Shown here in pieces: positions 53,770 through 62,737 of a stretch of 64,000 bases of DNA (its first letter is position 1; each line of letters opens with the position of its first letter). A program made the translations under genes and the position numbers. The notes beneath the pieces were generated by a model, which saw only the letters and a program-made list of their open reading frames with translations, searched no databases and had not been told where the DNA came from. Source of the DNA: DATHKG01 sp035489435 (GTDB taxonomy: Bacteria > Bacteroidota > Bacteroidia > Chitinophagales > Chitinophagaceae); NCBI GenBank assembly GCA_035489435.1, contig DATHKG010000103.1. The stretch is one strand, 5' to 3'.

Positions 53770-54884
53770 ATCCCTGGAAGCCAACAAAAATAGAATTCAT
53801 TACATTCCTGTTGCTGGCACCGGTTCTTACGCTGCTTTTCAACATCATGTTATTTGGCGACAGGGTTTATAGTGATGGACTGATCTTAGCTTATTCTTTC
53901 CCGGTGACTTTTATCGACCTGTTTTTCTTCTGGTATTTTCATATCCTGGTCATGCATTGGTACCGGGTCAGATTACCAAGGTTGAATCAAACCCTACTAA
54001 GGCTTAGCCTGTTGACTATTACCCATATAATAATGTCCGTAACTACTTTCTGGGTATTATTTAAAGCATATGATTACAATCATTTCCTTGGTTTTACCTA
54101 TGTACCAGGAACTATGAAAAGTGTTATATGGATGTCTATTTGTTTAACTCTTATCGCAACTACAACCTGGGAAGCTGAATATTTTTTGAGAAAATGGAAG
54201 GAAAGCCTTTCTGAGAAAGAACAATTTCAGCAGCTTGCCATCCAACATGAGTTTGATGCGCTAAAGAACCAGGTAAATCCGCATTTCCTTTTTAATTGTT
54301 TTAATACATTATCATCTCTTATAAGTGAAGACCCGCGAAGAGCAGAAAAGTTCCTGGATGAGTTGAGCAAAGTGTACAGGTATCTTTTACGAAACAATGA
54401 GGATGGATTAAGTACAGTTCAGAACGAACTCCGGTTTATTGAATCATACTACCGCCTGCTGAAAACGAGACATGGAGATGCTATCGAACTACAGCTTGAA
54501 GTGGACAAAAGATATGATCCATACCTGATCCCTTCGTTAAGTCTGCAATTACTTGTGGAGAACGCAGTAAAACACAACGTGGTTTCCAGGCAGCAGCCAT
54601 TGGTGATAGATATTTTTGCCATGGTAGGTAACAAACTGGCGGTTAACAATAACTCACAGATCAAAGGAATAAAGGCTCCTTCAAATAAAGTTGGACTTGA
54701 AAATATCAGGCATAAATTTGAGTTGCTAAATCAGCCGGGCTTCCAGGTGATGGAAGATTCAAGAAATTTTACTGTAATACTTCCATTGATATGGAATGTA
54801 AATGCTGAAAAGAAACTATCAATCGCAAAGAACAAGACCAATCCCATAAATACCGGACCCTCAAAACCGAAAATTGAGTTATGA
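53766..54884 (+). CDS. LytS-type sensor histidine kinase
   Basis: The 372-residue paralogue of the gene before it has four transmembrane helices and an intact His_kinase domain (NQVNPHFLFNCFNTLSSLI) with HATPase motifs LVENAVKHN and VGLENIRHKF. It phosphorylates the LytTR regulator encoded next, whose start overlaps its stop by four bases (ATGA). The signal is unknown, as no extracellular sensor domain is visible beyond the helices and short loops. A basic tail of about 25 residues follows the ATPase domain. Confidence 0.93.
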   Translation: MNPWKPTKIEFITFLLLAPVLTLLFNIMLFGDRVYSDGLILAYSFPVTFIDLFFFWYFHILVMHWYRVRLPRLNQTLLRLSLLTITHIIMSVTTFWVLFKAYDYNHFLGFTYVPGTMKSVIWMSICLTLIATTTWEAEYFLRKWKESLSEKEQFQQLAIQHEFDALKNQVNPHFLFNCFNTLSSLISEDPRRAEKFLDELSKVYRYLLRNNEDGLSTVQNELRFIESYYRLLKTRHGDAIELQLEVDKRYDPYLIPSLSLQLLVENAVKHNVVSRQQPLVIDIFAMVGNKLAVNNNSQIKGIKAPSNKVGLENIRHKFELLNQPGFQVMEDSRNFTVILPLIWNVNAEKKLSIAKNKTNPINTGPSKPKIEL

Positions 54885-55660
54885 ACATTTTAATAGTAGA
54901 AGACGAAGAACTTGCAGTAAAGAAATTACAGAAAACACTGGCCGCAGTAGATCCTGAAGCCAGTGTAGTGGCAATAACAGATAGTATTAAATCAACGGTT
55001 GAATGGCTGGAGGAAAACCCGTCACCTGATCTGATACTGATGGATATAGAACTTTCTGATGGTCAGAGTTTCGAAATCTTCAGCAGGGTTCAGTTGAAAA
55101 GTGCTGTAATTTTTACCACTTCCTATGATGAATATGCCTTGAAGGCTTTTAAGGTTAACAGCATTGATTATTTGTTAAAACCGGTTCAGAAAGAAGATCT
55201 CGAGGCAGCACTTAAAAAGTTTCATCAAATGAAAAAGATGTACAATGCTGAGCCAGCAGGAAAGGATATGAATGTGGAAAGCCTCATCAATGAGCTGCGC
55301 AATAAACTACAGCCTAAAGAGTATAGAAAAAGATTCCTGGTTAAAAATGCACAGAAGCTGGTATCTATCGAAGTTGAGGAAATCGCATTTTTTTTCAGCG
55401 ATGGCCGCTTGAATTTTTTTAAGACTTACGACAACAAAAAATATGTTGTTGATTATACTATGGATGAGCTCGAAGAGATGCTTAGCCCCGAAAGATATTT
55501 TCGTATCAGCAGGTCATTTTATATAGCAGTTGACAGTGTTGATCAGATACATGATTATTTTGGAAACCGGCTTCTGCTTAATTTAAAACCCGAAGTGGAT
55601 AAAGAAGCAATAGTTAGCCGTGAGAAAGTCAGTGATTTTAAAAAGTGGATGGGAAAATGA
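54881..55660 (+). CDS. LytTR family response regulator
   Basis: The 259-residue regulator has a receiver domain (residues 1-120: IVEDEE, phospho-acceptor Asp in DLILMDIEL, Lys in YLLKPVQKEDL) and a C-terminal LytTR DNA-binding domain (about 150-255, with RFLVKNAQKLVSIEVEEIAF and ISRSFYIAVDSVDQI). It ends the three-gene overlapping unit of two kinases and one regulator. Its stop is 8 bases from that of a convergent nucleotidyltransferase gene. Likely targets are unknown. Confidence 0.95.
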   Translation: MNILIVEDEELAVKKLQKTLAAVDPEASVVAITDSIKSTVEWLEENPSPDLILMDIELSDGQSFEIFSRVQLKSAVIFTTSYDEYALKAFKVNSIDYLLKPVQKEDLEAALKKFHQMKKMYNAEPAGKDMNVESLINELRNKLQPKEYRKRFLVKNAQKLVSIEVEEIAFFFSDGRLNFFKTYDNKKYVVDYTMDELEEMLSPERYFRISRSFYIAVDSVDQIHDYFGNRLLLNLKPEVDKEAIVSREKVSDFKKWMGK

Positions 55661-55668
55661 TGCCGGCT

Positions 55669-56382
55669 TCATCCAAACATTGCCTCAGCAGTCTGAACAG
55701 CTTCAGGTTTTCCGACGTCGATGAGTTTGCTCCCGGTATGATCAAAACCAATAATAGGGTTAGAGACAGAGATTTCAAGATAAACATCAACAATCGAGAA
55801 CTTACCTCTTTGAGATATCATCCCGAACAAACGCGGGCTGATGATATGAACGCCGCTAAATGCTTTTTCAACCAGGTTTCGTGTATCCCTGCTGATTTTT
55901 TCTTCCCCGGTAGTTACGTTTCTCCAGCCGCTTAACAAATTCATTTCATTAAAAAGAAAGTACCTGCTTGTTTTGCGCTTTGAAACTGCCAGTGTTGCAA
56001 TTGCGTGCCCGGTTTTATGTGCATCTATCATCACCCCAAGATCCAGATCTGTAAGGATGTCAACATTCAGTGCAACAAAATCTTCCTGTCCCATGAGATG
56101 CGCAGCCTTGAGCAAACCTCCCCCGGTTTCGAGCACCTCGTTTCTTTCATCACTGATCCGGACTTCAGATCCCCATCCATTGGCATTTGCAATTGCTTCT
56201 TCAATCTGCTCCGCAAAATGATGGACATTTACGATGATATCTTTGATACCATATTTTTGAAGATATTCAACGTTTCTTTGAAGAAGAGATTTACCATTGA
56301 TGATGGCCAGGGCCTTCGGATGTTTGTCGGTCCAGGGTTTAAACCTGGTTCCAAGACCAGCACAAAAAATAATGGCGCGCAT
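55669..56382 (-). CDS. Sugar-1-phosphate nucleotidyltransferase (MurU-like)
   Basis: The 237-residue protein has the nucleotidyltransferase signature GLGTRFKPWTDKHPKAL at the N-terminus and the metal-site segment VALNVDILTD near residue 105, plus ETGGGLLKAA. The size and short C-terminus match MurU/HddC-type enzymes that make UDP-MurNAc or related NDP-sugars. The sugar is not predictable. The gene converges with the LytTR regulator and lies 22 bases after nadB, so it may be cotranscribed. Confidence 0.85.
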   Translation of the reverse strand: MRAIIFCAGLGTRFKPWTDKHPKALAIINGKSLLQRNVEYLQKYGIKDIIVNVHHFAEQIEEAIANANGWGSEVRISDERNEVLETGGGLLKAAHLMGQEDFVALNVDILTDLDLGVMIDAHKTGHAIATLAVSKRKTSRYFLFNEMNLLSGWRNVTTGEEKISRDTRNLVEKAFSGVHIISPRLFGMISQRGKFSIVDVYLEISVSNPIIGFDHTGSKLIDVGKPEAVQTAEAMFG

Positions 56383-56404
56383 ATTATTGATTAATTTTCT
56401 TCAG

Positions 56405-58006
56405 CTATAACACAATGTTCTGTGGTATATCATTCTTGAACTCATAATCTGTGTTGTAATGCAGGCCACGACTTTCATGACGAAAGTTAGCACCCTTAAC
56501 AATCAGGTAACTGACAGTAATCATATTCCTTAATTCACATAATTGCGGAGACAGTGTTGTTCTTTCATAAAGGTGTTGAGTTTCGTCCCATAAAAGATCC
56601 AGCCTTTTCATGGCCCTGCCCAGCCTGGTATCCGTTCTTACGATCCCGACATAATCACTCATCGTCTGCTGTACCTCTTTTAAACTTTGGGTTATCAGGA
56701 TCATCTCCTTTGGTTCGGTTGTTCCGGAAGCATTCCAATCGGGGATTTGCCTGGTTACTTCAATTTCCGGAATTGGATTTTGTACAGAATCCATATAAGC
56801 CCGGTGTGCAAACACCATGGCTTCCAGCAAAGAGTTGCTTGCAAGCCGGTTAGCTCCATGGAGGCCTGTACTGGCACATTCACCTGCAGCATATAAGTTA
56901 CTGATAGATGTTCTTCCCCACTCATCTGTCTTAATACCTCCGCAACTATAGTGTGCCGCCGGTGCTACCGGGATCAGATGTTGTGAAATATCGATGCCGA
57001 TTGATTTGCACTTGTCATAAATATTGGGAAAGTGTTCAATAAATTTTTCAACTGGTATATGCCGCACGTCAAGGTATACATGTTCTGTTCCGCTGATCTT
57101 CATTTCGCTATCAATGGCCCTGGCGACGATATCGCGCGGAGCCAGATCTTTACGCGGGTCATATCTTTCCATAAAGGCCTGCCCTTTCACATTACGAAGA
57201 ATACCACCATCACCCCTTACAGCTTCAGTGATAAGAAATGATTGCCCACGTACACCCGGTTCATAAAGAGCTGTAGGGTGAAACTGGATAAATTCCATAT
57301 TCTCAATCCTTCCCTTTGCACGATACACCATCGCAACGCCGTCGCCCGTGGCGATGAGAGGATTAGTAGTAGACCTGTAAACCTGGCCATTGCCCCCGGT
57401 TGCGATCATTGTTATACGTGCAAGAATGGTTTCAATAGCATTTGTTTCTGTGTTCAGTGCATAAACGCCATAACACACAATATCCGGAGTAGATTTTGTG
57501 ACCAGATAACCGAGATGGTGCTGGGTTATGAGATCAACAACAAAACAATGTTTAACGATTTCGATGTTCGGGTATTTCTCAACCGCATCGACCAATGCAC
57601 GTTCCATTTCCTTACCCGTTACATCTTTATGATGCAGGATCCGGAACTCACTGTGTCCACCTTCTTTTCCAAGCTTATAATCCCCATCCGCCTCTTTGTC
57701 GAACCTTGTACCGAGCGAGATTAGTTCCTGTATCCTGTCAACGCCTTCCTTTACAACTATCTCTACAACCTTTTCATTGCAAAGACCGTCGCCGGCTATC
57801 AATGTATCTTCAATATGTTTGGAAAAACTATCATTGGTAAAGTCAGTCACTCCAGCTATTCCTCCCTGGGCATATTTCGTGTTCGTTTCATCGACCTGTG
57901 CCTTTGTTATGACCGTCACTTTTTTGTCTGGAAACTGCGTAGCCATTTTCATGGCATAAGTGAGACCCGCGATACCTGAACCAATGATTAAAAAATCTGT
58001 CTGCAT
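56405..58006 (-). CDS. nadB: L-aspartate oxidase
   Basis: The 533-residue flavoprotein oxidises aspartate to iminoaspartate, the first step of NAD synthesis. It shows FLIIGSGIAGLTYAMK, TNTKYAQGGIAGV, HRTTN-like IATGGNGQVYRSTTNP, EFIQFHPTAL, and GECASTGLHGANRLASNSLLEA. nadA and nadC are not in the window. A lipoprotein gene precedes it by 20 bases in the same orientation. Confidence 0.96.
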   Translation of the reverse strand: MQTDFLIIGSGIAGLTYAMKMATQFPDKKVTVITKAQVDETNTKYAQGGIAGVTDFTNDSFSKHIEDTLIAGDGLCNEKVVEIVVKEGVDRIQELISLGTRFDKEADGDYKLGKEGGHSEFRILHHKDVTGKEMERALVDAVEKYPNIEIVKHCFVVDLITQHHLGYLVTKSTPDIVCYGVYALNTETNAIETILARITMIATGGNGQVYRSTTNPLIATGDGVAMVYRAKGRIENMEFIQFHPTALYEPGVRGQSFLITEAVRGDGGILRNVKGQAFMERYDPRKDLAPRDIVARAIDSEMKISGTEHVYLDVRHIPVEKFIEHFPNIYDKCKSIGIDISQHLIPVAPAAHYSCGGIKTDEWGRTSISNLYAAGECASTGLHGANRLASNSLLEAMVFAHRAYMDSVQNPIPEIEVTRQIPDWNASGTTEPKEMILITQSLKEVQQTMSDYVGIVRTDTRLGRAMKRLDLLWDETQHLYERTTLSPQLCELRNMITVSYLIVKGANFRHESRGLHYNTDYEFKNDIPQNIVL

Positions 58007-58026
58007 GTTTTACTTAATTCCCTTTC

Positions 58027-58812
58027 TTAATATTCAATTGTGTATGAAAATTTCTCCGGCGTTTCGATCATCTCTAACAAATTATATTTCATGGTAACAG
58101 TCTTTTTGTCTTCAGATAATTTGATCAATGGATTATCTGTTTTTTTCACCGGTCTTGGAAACTTTATCGTGGTCGTATATAAAATTTCCATACCGGATGA
58201 TGAAAGCTGTTTCATTTGTTCCATTTCCGGGTTCTCCATCAGTTTTTTAAATTTTTCCTGGTTTGCTTTACGGCTTATCAGTCCATTTTTTACAACAACG
58301 TCAAAAATGCCGTTAAGCTGATCCATCTGGTTGCTCTTTGGTTGAGCGGGCATATCGGCAGCACTGCTATCGCCACCTTTGTCAAATATTGCTTTGAATG
58401 CTTCACCGATACCTGTACCACTGTTGCCCATTCCAGACATCAGCTTCTGCAAATTATCATAACCTGTATATGGAAGATCAACATTCAACTTCATGACCTT
58501 TTCTTTCATGTCCATCTGGAGATGCAGTTTGCCATTTTTCAGGAGCGCTTTCTGATCGGCAGTCATATCTTTGGCTGAATCCATCAGCGACTTCATCATG
58601 ATGGTTGTGTCGATTGGTCTGTCCAGCCCTTCTTTTGCCAGTTCTTCTTCACCACCCATAGTCTGGAGCATTTCGAGGAGCTGGCTCATATCCATTTTTG
58701 TAACAAAGGATCCGGATCCATTTTCATTTATCACAATTTCCTCGTTCACTTCGTAACAGCTCACAAAAAGTACGGAGAGCAAGGTTACCAGGATCAATTT
58801 CAAATTCTTCAT
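58027..58812 (-). CDS. Lipoprotein of unknown function
   Basis: The 261-residue protein has a lipoprotein signal (LLSVLFVSCYEV, Cys19), followed by a sequence starting IVINENGSGSFVTKMDMSQL. Such a beginning is seen in several Bacteroidota lipoproteins with unnamed domains. It has amphipathic helices and a Gly/Ser-rich segment near 130-150, with no catalytic motif visible. It is followed closely by nadB. Confidence 0.72.
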   Translation of the reverse strand: MKNLKLILVTLLSVLFVSCYEVNEEIVINENGSGSFVTKMDMSQLLEMLQTMGGEEELAKEGLDRPIDTTIMMKSLMDSAKDMTADQKALLKNGKLHLQMDMKEKVMKLNVDLPYTGYDNLQKLMSGMGNSGTGIGEAFKAIFDKGGDSSAADMPAQPKSNQMDQLNGIFDVVVKNGLISRKANQEKFKKLMENPEMEQMKQLSSSGMEILYTTTIKFPRPVKKTDNPLIKLSEDKKTVTMKYNLLEMIETPEKFSYTIEY

Positions 58813-58940
58813 ATAAAATCAATATTTGGGTCTAAATTAATCCAAAAGAGCGAATACGGTATTCATTTGCGCCATAGTCAATTGATTTAACAATCCGGAG
58901 TCAGCTTGGTTTCTTTATCTCAATATTAAAAGCAATCAAT

Positions 58941-59003
58941 TATACCAGGTCGTCATTCTGATTTACCAGGTCTCCTTTCCGATTTATCAGGTCGTCATTC
59001 TGA
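58941..59003. repeat. Three-copy 21 bp repeat containing the galM stop codon
   Basis: Units at 58941-58961, 58962-58982 and 58983-59003 share ACCAGGTCGTCATTCTGA or close variants. The last unit includes the galM stop (complement of TCA at 58995-58997) and its Ser-Glu codons. Confidence 0.9.
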
Positions 59004-59951
59004 TACTTCTGCCCGGTACCAGGTATTAAATGTTTTAGAACGCCTTGGTTCGAGCAGGATCAGACCGAGGCCATTGTTGAAGTTATCGGGAGCTCCGCTG
59101 AGATTTTCAATTGCAATGCTGTCGCGATGTTTCGGGGTAAATACCTGTAGAAATGGATATGCATCCGATGCAAAAAATGATACGGTAAGCTTATTTAATG
59201 GATTATATATAGCGCAACAGGGAAGGCCGGGTTCTGTATTCAGGACATAACAATTATCAATTTCCCTGTCTCCAAGCCGGTGCGGCACCTGGAAAGAGGG
59301 TTCTTCCAACACTTCGCCTGTTGGTACCAGCCGATCATCAAATTCGAGCATGGCGGCCGAACCGAACTGTAAAATATAGTCATCTACCTTACCACCGAGG
59401 TTAAAATACGGGTGCCAGCCATCCGTAACGGGAATCGTTGAATCATCGAGATTAGTTATTGTGGTTTCCAGTTGTAATACATTTCCCGGTTGAAGCATAT
59501 ACCTGGTTTCGCAGATATAGTCGAATGGATAACCCTCATCTTCTTTTTTATAATGATATCTTAATGTGATGGAAGCCATATTATCGTCCGAAAATTCATC
59601 CGATACATTAAAGGCTTTATTGTAAAGCAGTCCATGAATAGCTGATCCATCCTTGAATTTGGTTTTAAACTCGTAGTTTTTGCCTTCGAATGACCATTTA
59701 CCTTCAGCTATCCTGCAGGCGAATGGTGATAATTTACAACTCTTGTAAGAAAGTGCGAGAAATCCATTTAACTCTGTTTCGTCTTTATAATTATCAATGA
59801 TGTTCAGCCTGGTATCCTGCACGCTGATAACAAATTCATGGATTAGCCCACCCGCTCCGGGCATTATGGTCACATAGGTTTCCGTTTTATGATCTTTTAA
59901 CCTGATTAAGGAAAAACCATTCTCAACAACCCTTTCAACTGTAAAATTCAT
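58995..59951 (-). CDS. galM: Aldose 1-epimerase (galactose mutarotase)
   Basis: The 318-residue protein belongs to the aldose epimerase family, with the catalytic His in DGWHPYFNLGG (about 203) and the residues FTPKHRDSIAIENLSGAPDN near the C-terminus. It interconverts alpha and beta forms of galactose or related sugars. It is divergent from galK across 76 bases, which supports a role in galactose use. The last codons and stop are part of a three-copy 21-bp repeat. Confidence 0.85.
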   Translation of the reverse strand: MNFTVERVVENGFSLIRLKDHKTETYVTIMPGAGGLIHEFVISVQDTRLNIIDNYKDETELNGFLALSYKSCKLSPFACRIAEGKWSFEGKNYEFKTKFKDGSAIHGLLYNKAFNVSDEFSDDNMASITLRYHYKKEDEGYPFDYICETRYMLQPGNVLQLETTITNLDDSTIPVTDGWHPYFNLGGKVDDYILQFGSAAMLEFDDRLVPTGEVLEEPSFQVPHRLGDREIDNCYVLNTEPGLPCCAIYNPLNKLTVSFFASDAYPFLQVFTPKHRDSIAIENLSGAPDNFNNGLGLILLEPRRSKTFNTWYRAEVSE

Positions 59952-59988
59952 GATAGCAAGTTATTGAAAATGAATATTTTTATGCGGC

Positions 59989-59996
59989 CAAATTTA
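59989..59996 (-). promoter_or_regulatory. Bacteroidota -7 promoter element for galM
   Basis: TAAATTTG on the minus strand matches TAnnTTTG, 38 bases upstream of the galM ATG. No -33 TTTG at the usual spacing. Confidence 0.4.
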
Positions 59997-60027
59997 GAAA
60001 ATTCATAAATCTCATTTAACGGTTGAA

Positions 60028-61179
60028 ATGGTAAAGAGTATAGAGTTGTTGTTCCGCGAAAAGTATGGGAAGCAGCCAATTATTGTAGCGGCTCCCGGGC
60101 GTGTGAATCTCATTGGTGAACACACAGATTATAACCAGGGTTTTGTTCTGCCTGGTGCGGTTGATAAGAAGATTTACATGGGTATTGCTGAAAACAATAC
60201 GAAAACGGTCAATATTTATGCAAAACAGTTCGATAATTCATTCTCCTTTTCTTTAGATGATATAAGCCCGGTTAAAGGATGGCCAACCTACCTGCTGGGG
60301 GTAAGTTTTTATATGTTGCAGGCCGGAGCAAAGATTCGGGGAATGGATGTAGTGATCGACGGAGACATCCCGGTTGGCGCTGGAATGAGTTCATCGGCGG
60401 CATTATGTTCAGCATTTGGCACCGCCATCAACGAGATTTTTGAAAACGGTTTTTCAAAAATGCAGATCGCACTGATAGGGCAAAAAACTGAAAATCATTT
60501 TGCCGAACTGCAATGCGGTATCATGGACCAGTTTGCAAGCATGCATGGCAAAGCCGGTAATGTTATGAAACTGGATTGCAGTAACCTTGAATTTGAATAT
60601 ATCCCATTTGATTTTCCAGATTATAAAATTGTGCTCGTCAACAGCATGGTTAGTCATAGCCTGGCTTCTACTGAATACAATACCCGGAGACAACAATGCG
60701 AGGAAGGTGTAAGGATCCTGCAGGGAATACTTGATAAAAATATTCATTCTTTACGTGATGTCACTATTGCTGAACTCGAAGCAAACAAAGAAAAGTTGAG
60801 CGAGGTTGTCTACCGGAGATGTTCTTATATTCTTAATGAGAATCAACGACTGTTGAGCGGATGTGAACTTTTAAATAAAAACGATCTTACAGGATTTGGT
60901 AAGCTTATGTTTCAATCACATGAAGGACTGAGTAAGTGGTATGAAGTCAGTTGCCCGGAACTTGATTTCCTGGAGGGAAAAGCGGCCGGATTTAAAGGCA
61001 TAGCCGGTGCACGAATGATGGGTGGAGGTTTTGGTGGTTGTACAATTAACATAGTTCCTGTATCTCTCCTGGATGAATTTAACGAGTCTATGACTACCGC
61101 CTATGAACGTGAGTATGCGAAAAAACCGGAAATTTATATTACCCAACTGGATAACGGTGCAGCTATTATTAACAGGTGA
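60028..61179 (+). CDS. galK: Galactokinase
   Basis: The 383-residue GHMP kinase phosphorylates galactose at C1 in the Leloir pathway. Motifs: PGRVNLIGEHTDYNQGFVLP (galactose signature), PVGAGMSSSAALCSAFG (ATP loop), and ARMMGGGFGGCTINIV (motif 3). galT and galE are not in the window. It is divergent from galM; the 3' end converges with a NarL-type regulator whose terminal codons seeded a tandem repeat. Confidence 0.96.
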   Translation: MVKSIELLFREKYGKQPIIVAAPGRVNLIGEHTDYNQGFVLPGAVDKKIYMGIAENNTKTVNIYAKQFDNSFSFSLDDISPVKGWPTYLLGVSFYMLQAGAKIRGMDVVIDGDIPVGAGMSSSAALCSAFGTAINEIFENGFSKMQIALIGQKTENHFAELQCGIMDQFASMHGKAGNVMKLDCSNLEFEYIPFDFPDYKIVLVNSMVSHSLASTEYNTRRQQCEEGVRILQGILDKNIHSLRDVTIAELEANKEKLSEVVYRRCSYILNENQRLLSGCELLNKNDLTGFGKLMFQSHEGLSKWYEVSCPELDFLEGKAAGFKGIAGARMMGGGFGGCTINIVPVSLLDEFNESMTTAYEREYAKKPEIYITQLDNGAAIINR

Positions 61180-61181
61180 TC

Positions 61182-61236
61182 ATAAACCGGATTTTAAAAT
61201 CAGACCGGTTTATAAAATCAGACCGGCTTATAAAGA
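61182..61236. repeat. Three-copy 18 bp repeat containing the stop codon of the NarL-type regulator
   Basis: Units of CAGACCGGTTTATAAAAT type lie at about 61182-61200, 61201-61218 and 61219-61236. On the minus strand the last includes the regulator's final codons (Tyr-Lys-Pro-Val) and stop at 61218-61220. Confidence 0.85.
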
Positions 61237-61886
61237 TTATTACGGATTGCATAAATCACCAGACCAATAGAGTTTTTGACGTTCATCTTTTCCTGAATCT
61301 TAAGTCGATATCCTTCTACCGTGCGGATACTCAGGAATAATTTGTCAGCTATTTCTTTGTTTGTTAATTCCTGGCAGATGAGGCGCACAATTTCAAGTTC
61401 TCTTTCACTAAACTCAATCTTTTTTGTTTTTTTATAAGGATTGAATTTGCTTTTTGCGATCATCTGTGCAAGTCTTGCCGATGTATGTTTACAGTAGTAC
61501 GGTTCTTCCTGGTAAACTGTTCTGATTGCTTCTGCCACTTCATGTTTGTCTGCATTTTTCAGGAGATAACCTCTAGCCCCGGCCTCAAGCATATCAATAA
61601 TCAAATCTTCTTCGTCGAACATTGAGAGACCGATCACGCCGACATCCGGCATTTGCTCAAGTAATATTTTAGTCGCCTCAATGCCATCCATTCTTGGCAT
61701 CTTTATATCAGTTATTACAACATCCGGTTTCAGGGTCTGAACCAGGTCTATCAATTCCTTGCCATCACCTGCTTCACCTAATAACTGAATATCATCCTGC
61801 CTGCTGATCATAAGTTTAAATCCATCACGGAAGATTTCATGATCATCAGCAATTACAATTTTGATGTTACCTAAGGTTTTTGTCAT
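61218..61886 (-). CDS. NarL/FixJ family response regulator
   Basis: The 222-residue regulator has a receiver domain (IVIADDHEIFRDG, phospho-acceptor Asp in DVVITDIKMPRMDG, Lys in GYLLKNADK) and a LuxR-type HTH (FSERELEIVRLICQELTNKE, IADKLFLSIRTVEGYRLKI). It is probably controlled by the kinase encoded 104 bases upstream in the same orientation. Its targets are unknown. Confidence 0.95.
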   Translation of the reverse strand: MTKTLGNIKIVIADDHEIFRDGFKLMISRQDDIQLLGEAGDGKELIDLVQTLKPDVVITDIKMPRMDGIEATKILLEQMPDVGVIGLSMFDEEDLIIDMLEAGARGYLLKNADKHEVAEAIRTVYQEEPYYCKHTSARLAQMIAKSKFNPYKKTKKIEFSERELEIVRLICQELTNKEIADKLFLSIRTVEGYRLKIQEKMNVKNSIGLVIYAIRNNLYKPV

Positions 61887-61990
61887 GTCGGTTGTTCGTG
61901 AACTGATACAAATATAGATCAGTTTTTGATCATGATTTTTTTCATGTCGGATTATGCATCAGGATGCATTTTTGAATGCAAGGTTTTTAA

Positions 61991-62737
61991 TCAGGCCGGA
62001 ACTTCAAAAAGATAGCGGGTACCCCCTCCTTTTTCTGATGAATAAGAAAATTCACCGCCCATTACTTCGGTGCGGCTTTGTAAATTCAGTAAGCCAAGTC
62101 CGCCGGCAAGCTTGGTTTTTTGTTCATAGTTAAAGCCTATACCATCGTCATCTGTTCTTAATACTACAAGGTTCTTTTCCCGGGAAAATATAAGACGTAG
62201 ATTTTGGGCCTGGGCATGTTTAAGGGTATTATGAATGATCTCCTGTATGATGCGGTACATGTTGATTTCCTTATCCTGGCTAAGGACAACACTATCAGGG
62301 TATTCAAGTGTAATATGCAACGGATGAACATCTTTGATCCTGGAGATTGAATCTTCTATTGCTACTTTGAGACCCTTGCGCAAGAGGGTATTTGGCATCA
62401 GGTTGTTGGAAATTTCCCGCAACTTCTGGATGATATCATCAATATGTCCGCTCGACTTGTTAATGAGCGCCATATCGTGTGGATCCTGTGAATCGAGATT
62501 GGTGATCTGGAGTTTGACGGCTGAAAGCAGTGGACCGAGTTCGTCATGGAGATCTGAAGCAATTCTTCGGCGTTCGTTTTCGAGTGTGGTTATTTCGGCC
62601 AGGATCTTTGCCTTATGAAGATGAAGATTTCTTCGCTGATGCCTGATGATAGTAACCAGGAAATATGAGATAACAATAGCAAGTAAACCTGCTACTATCT
62701 CAATGGCTGTAAAAAAATCTTCTTCCTTGGTATCCAT
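61991..62737 (-). CDS. HisKA_3-type sensor histidine kinase, membrane-anchored
   Basis: The 248-residue kinase has one N-terminal transmembrane helix (AIEIVAGLLAIVISYFLVTI), the dimerisation/phospho-acceptor helix RRIASDLHDELGPLLSAVK and an HATPase domain with IIQEIIHNTLKHA, DDDGIGF and GGLGLLNLQSR. No sensor domain is visible, so it probably gets its signal from the membrane protein whose gene overlaps its start by 43 bases. It should phosphorylate the NarL-type regulator at 61218-61886. Confidence 0.93.
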   Translation of the reverse strand: MDTKEEDFFTAIEIVAGLLAIVISYFLVTIIRHQRRNLHLHKAKILAEITTLENERRRIASDLHDELGPLLSAVKLQITNLDSQDPHDMALINKSSGHIDDIIQKLREISNNLMPNTLLRKGLKVAIEDSISRIKDVHPLHITLEYPDSVVLSQDKEINMYRIIQEIIHNTLKHAQAQNLRLIFSREKNLVVLRTDDDGIGFNYEQKTKLAGGLGLLNLQSRTEVMGGEFSYSSEKGGGTRYLFEVPA

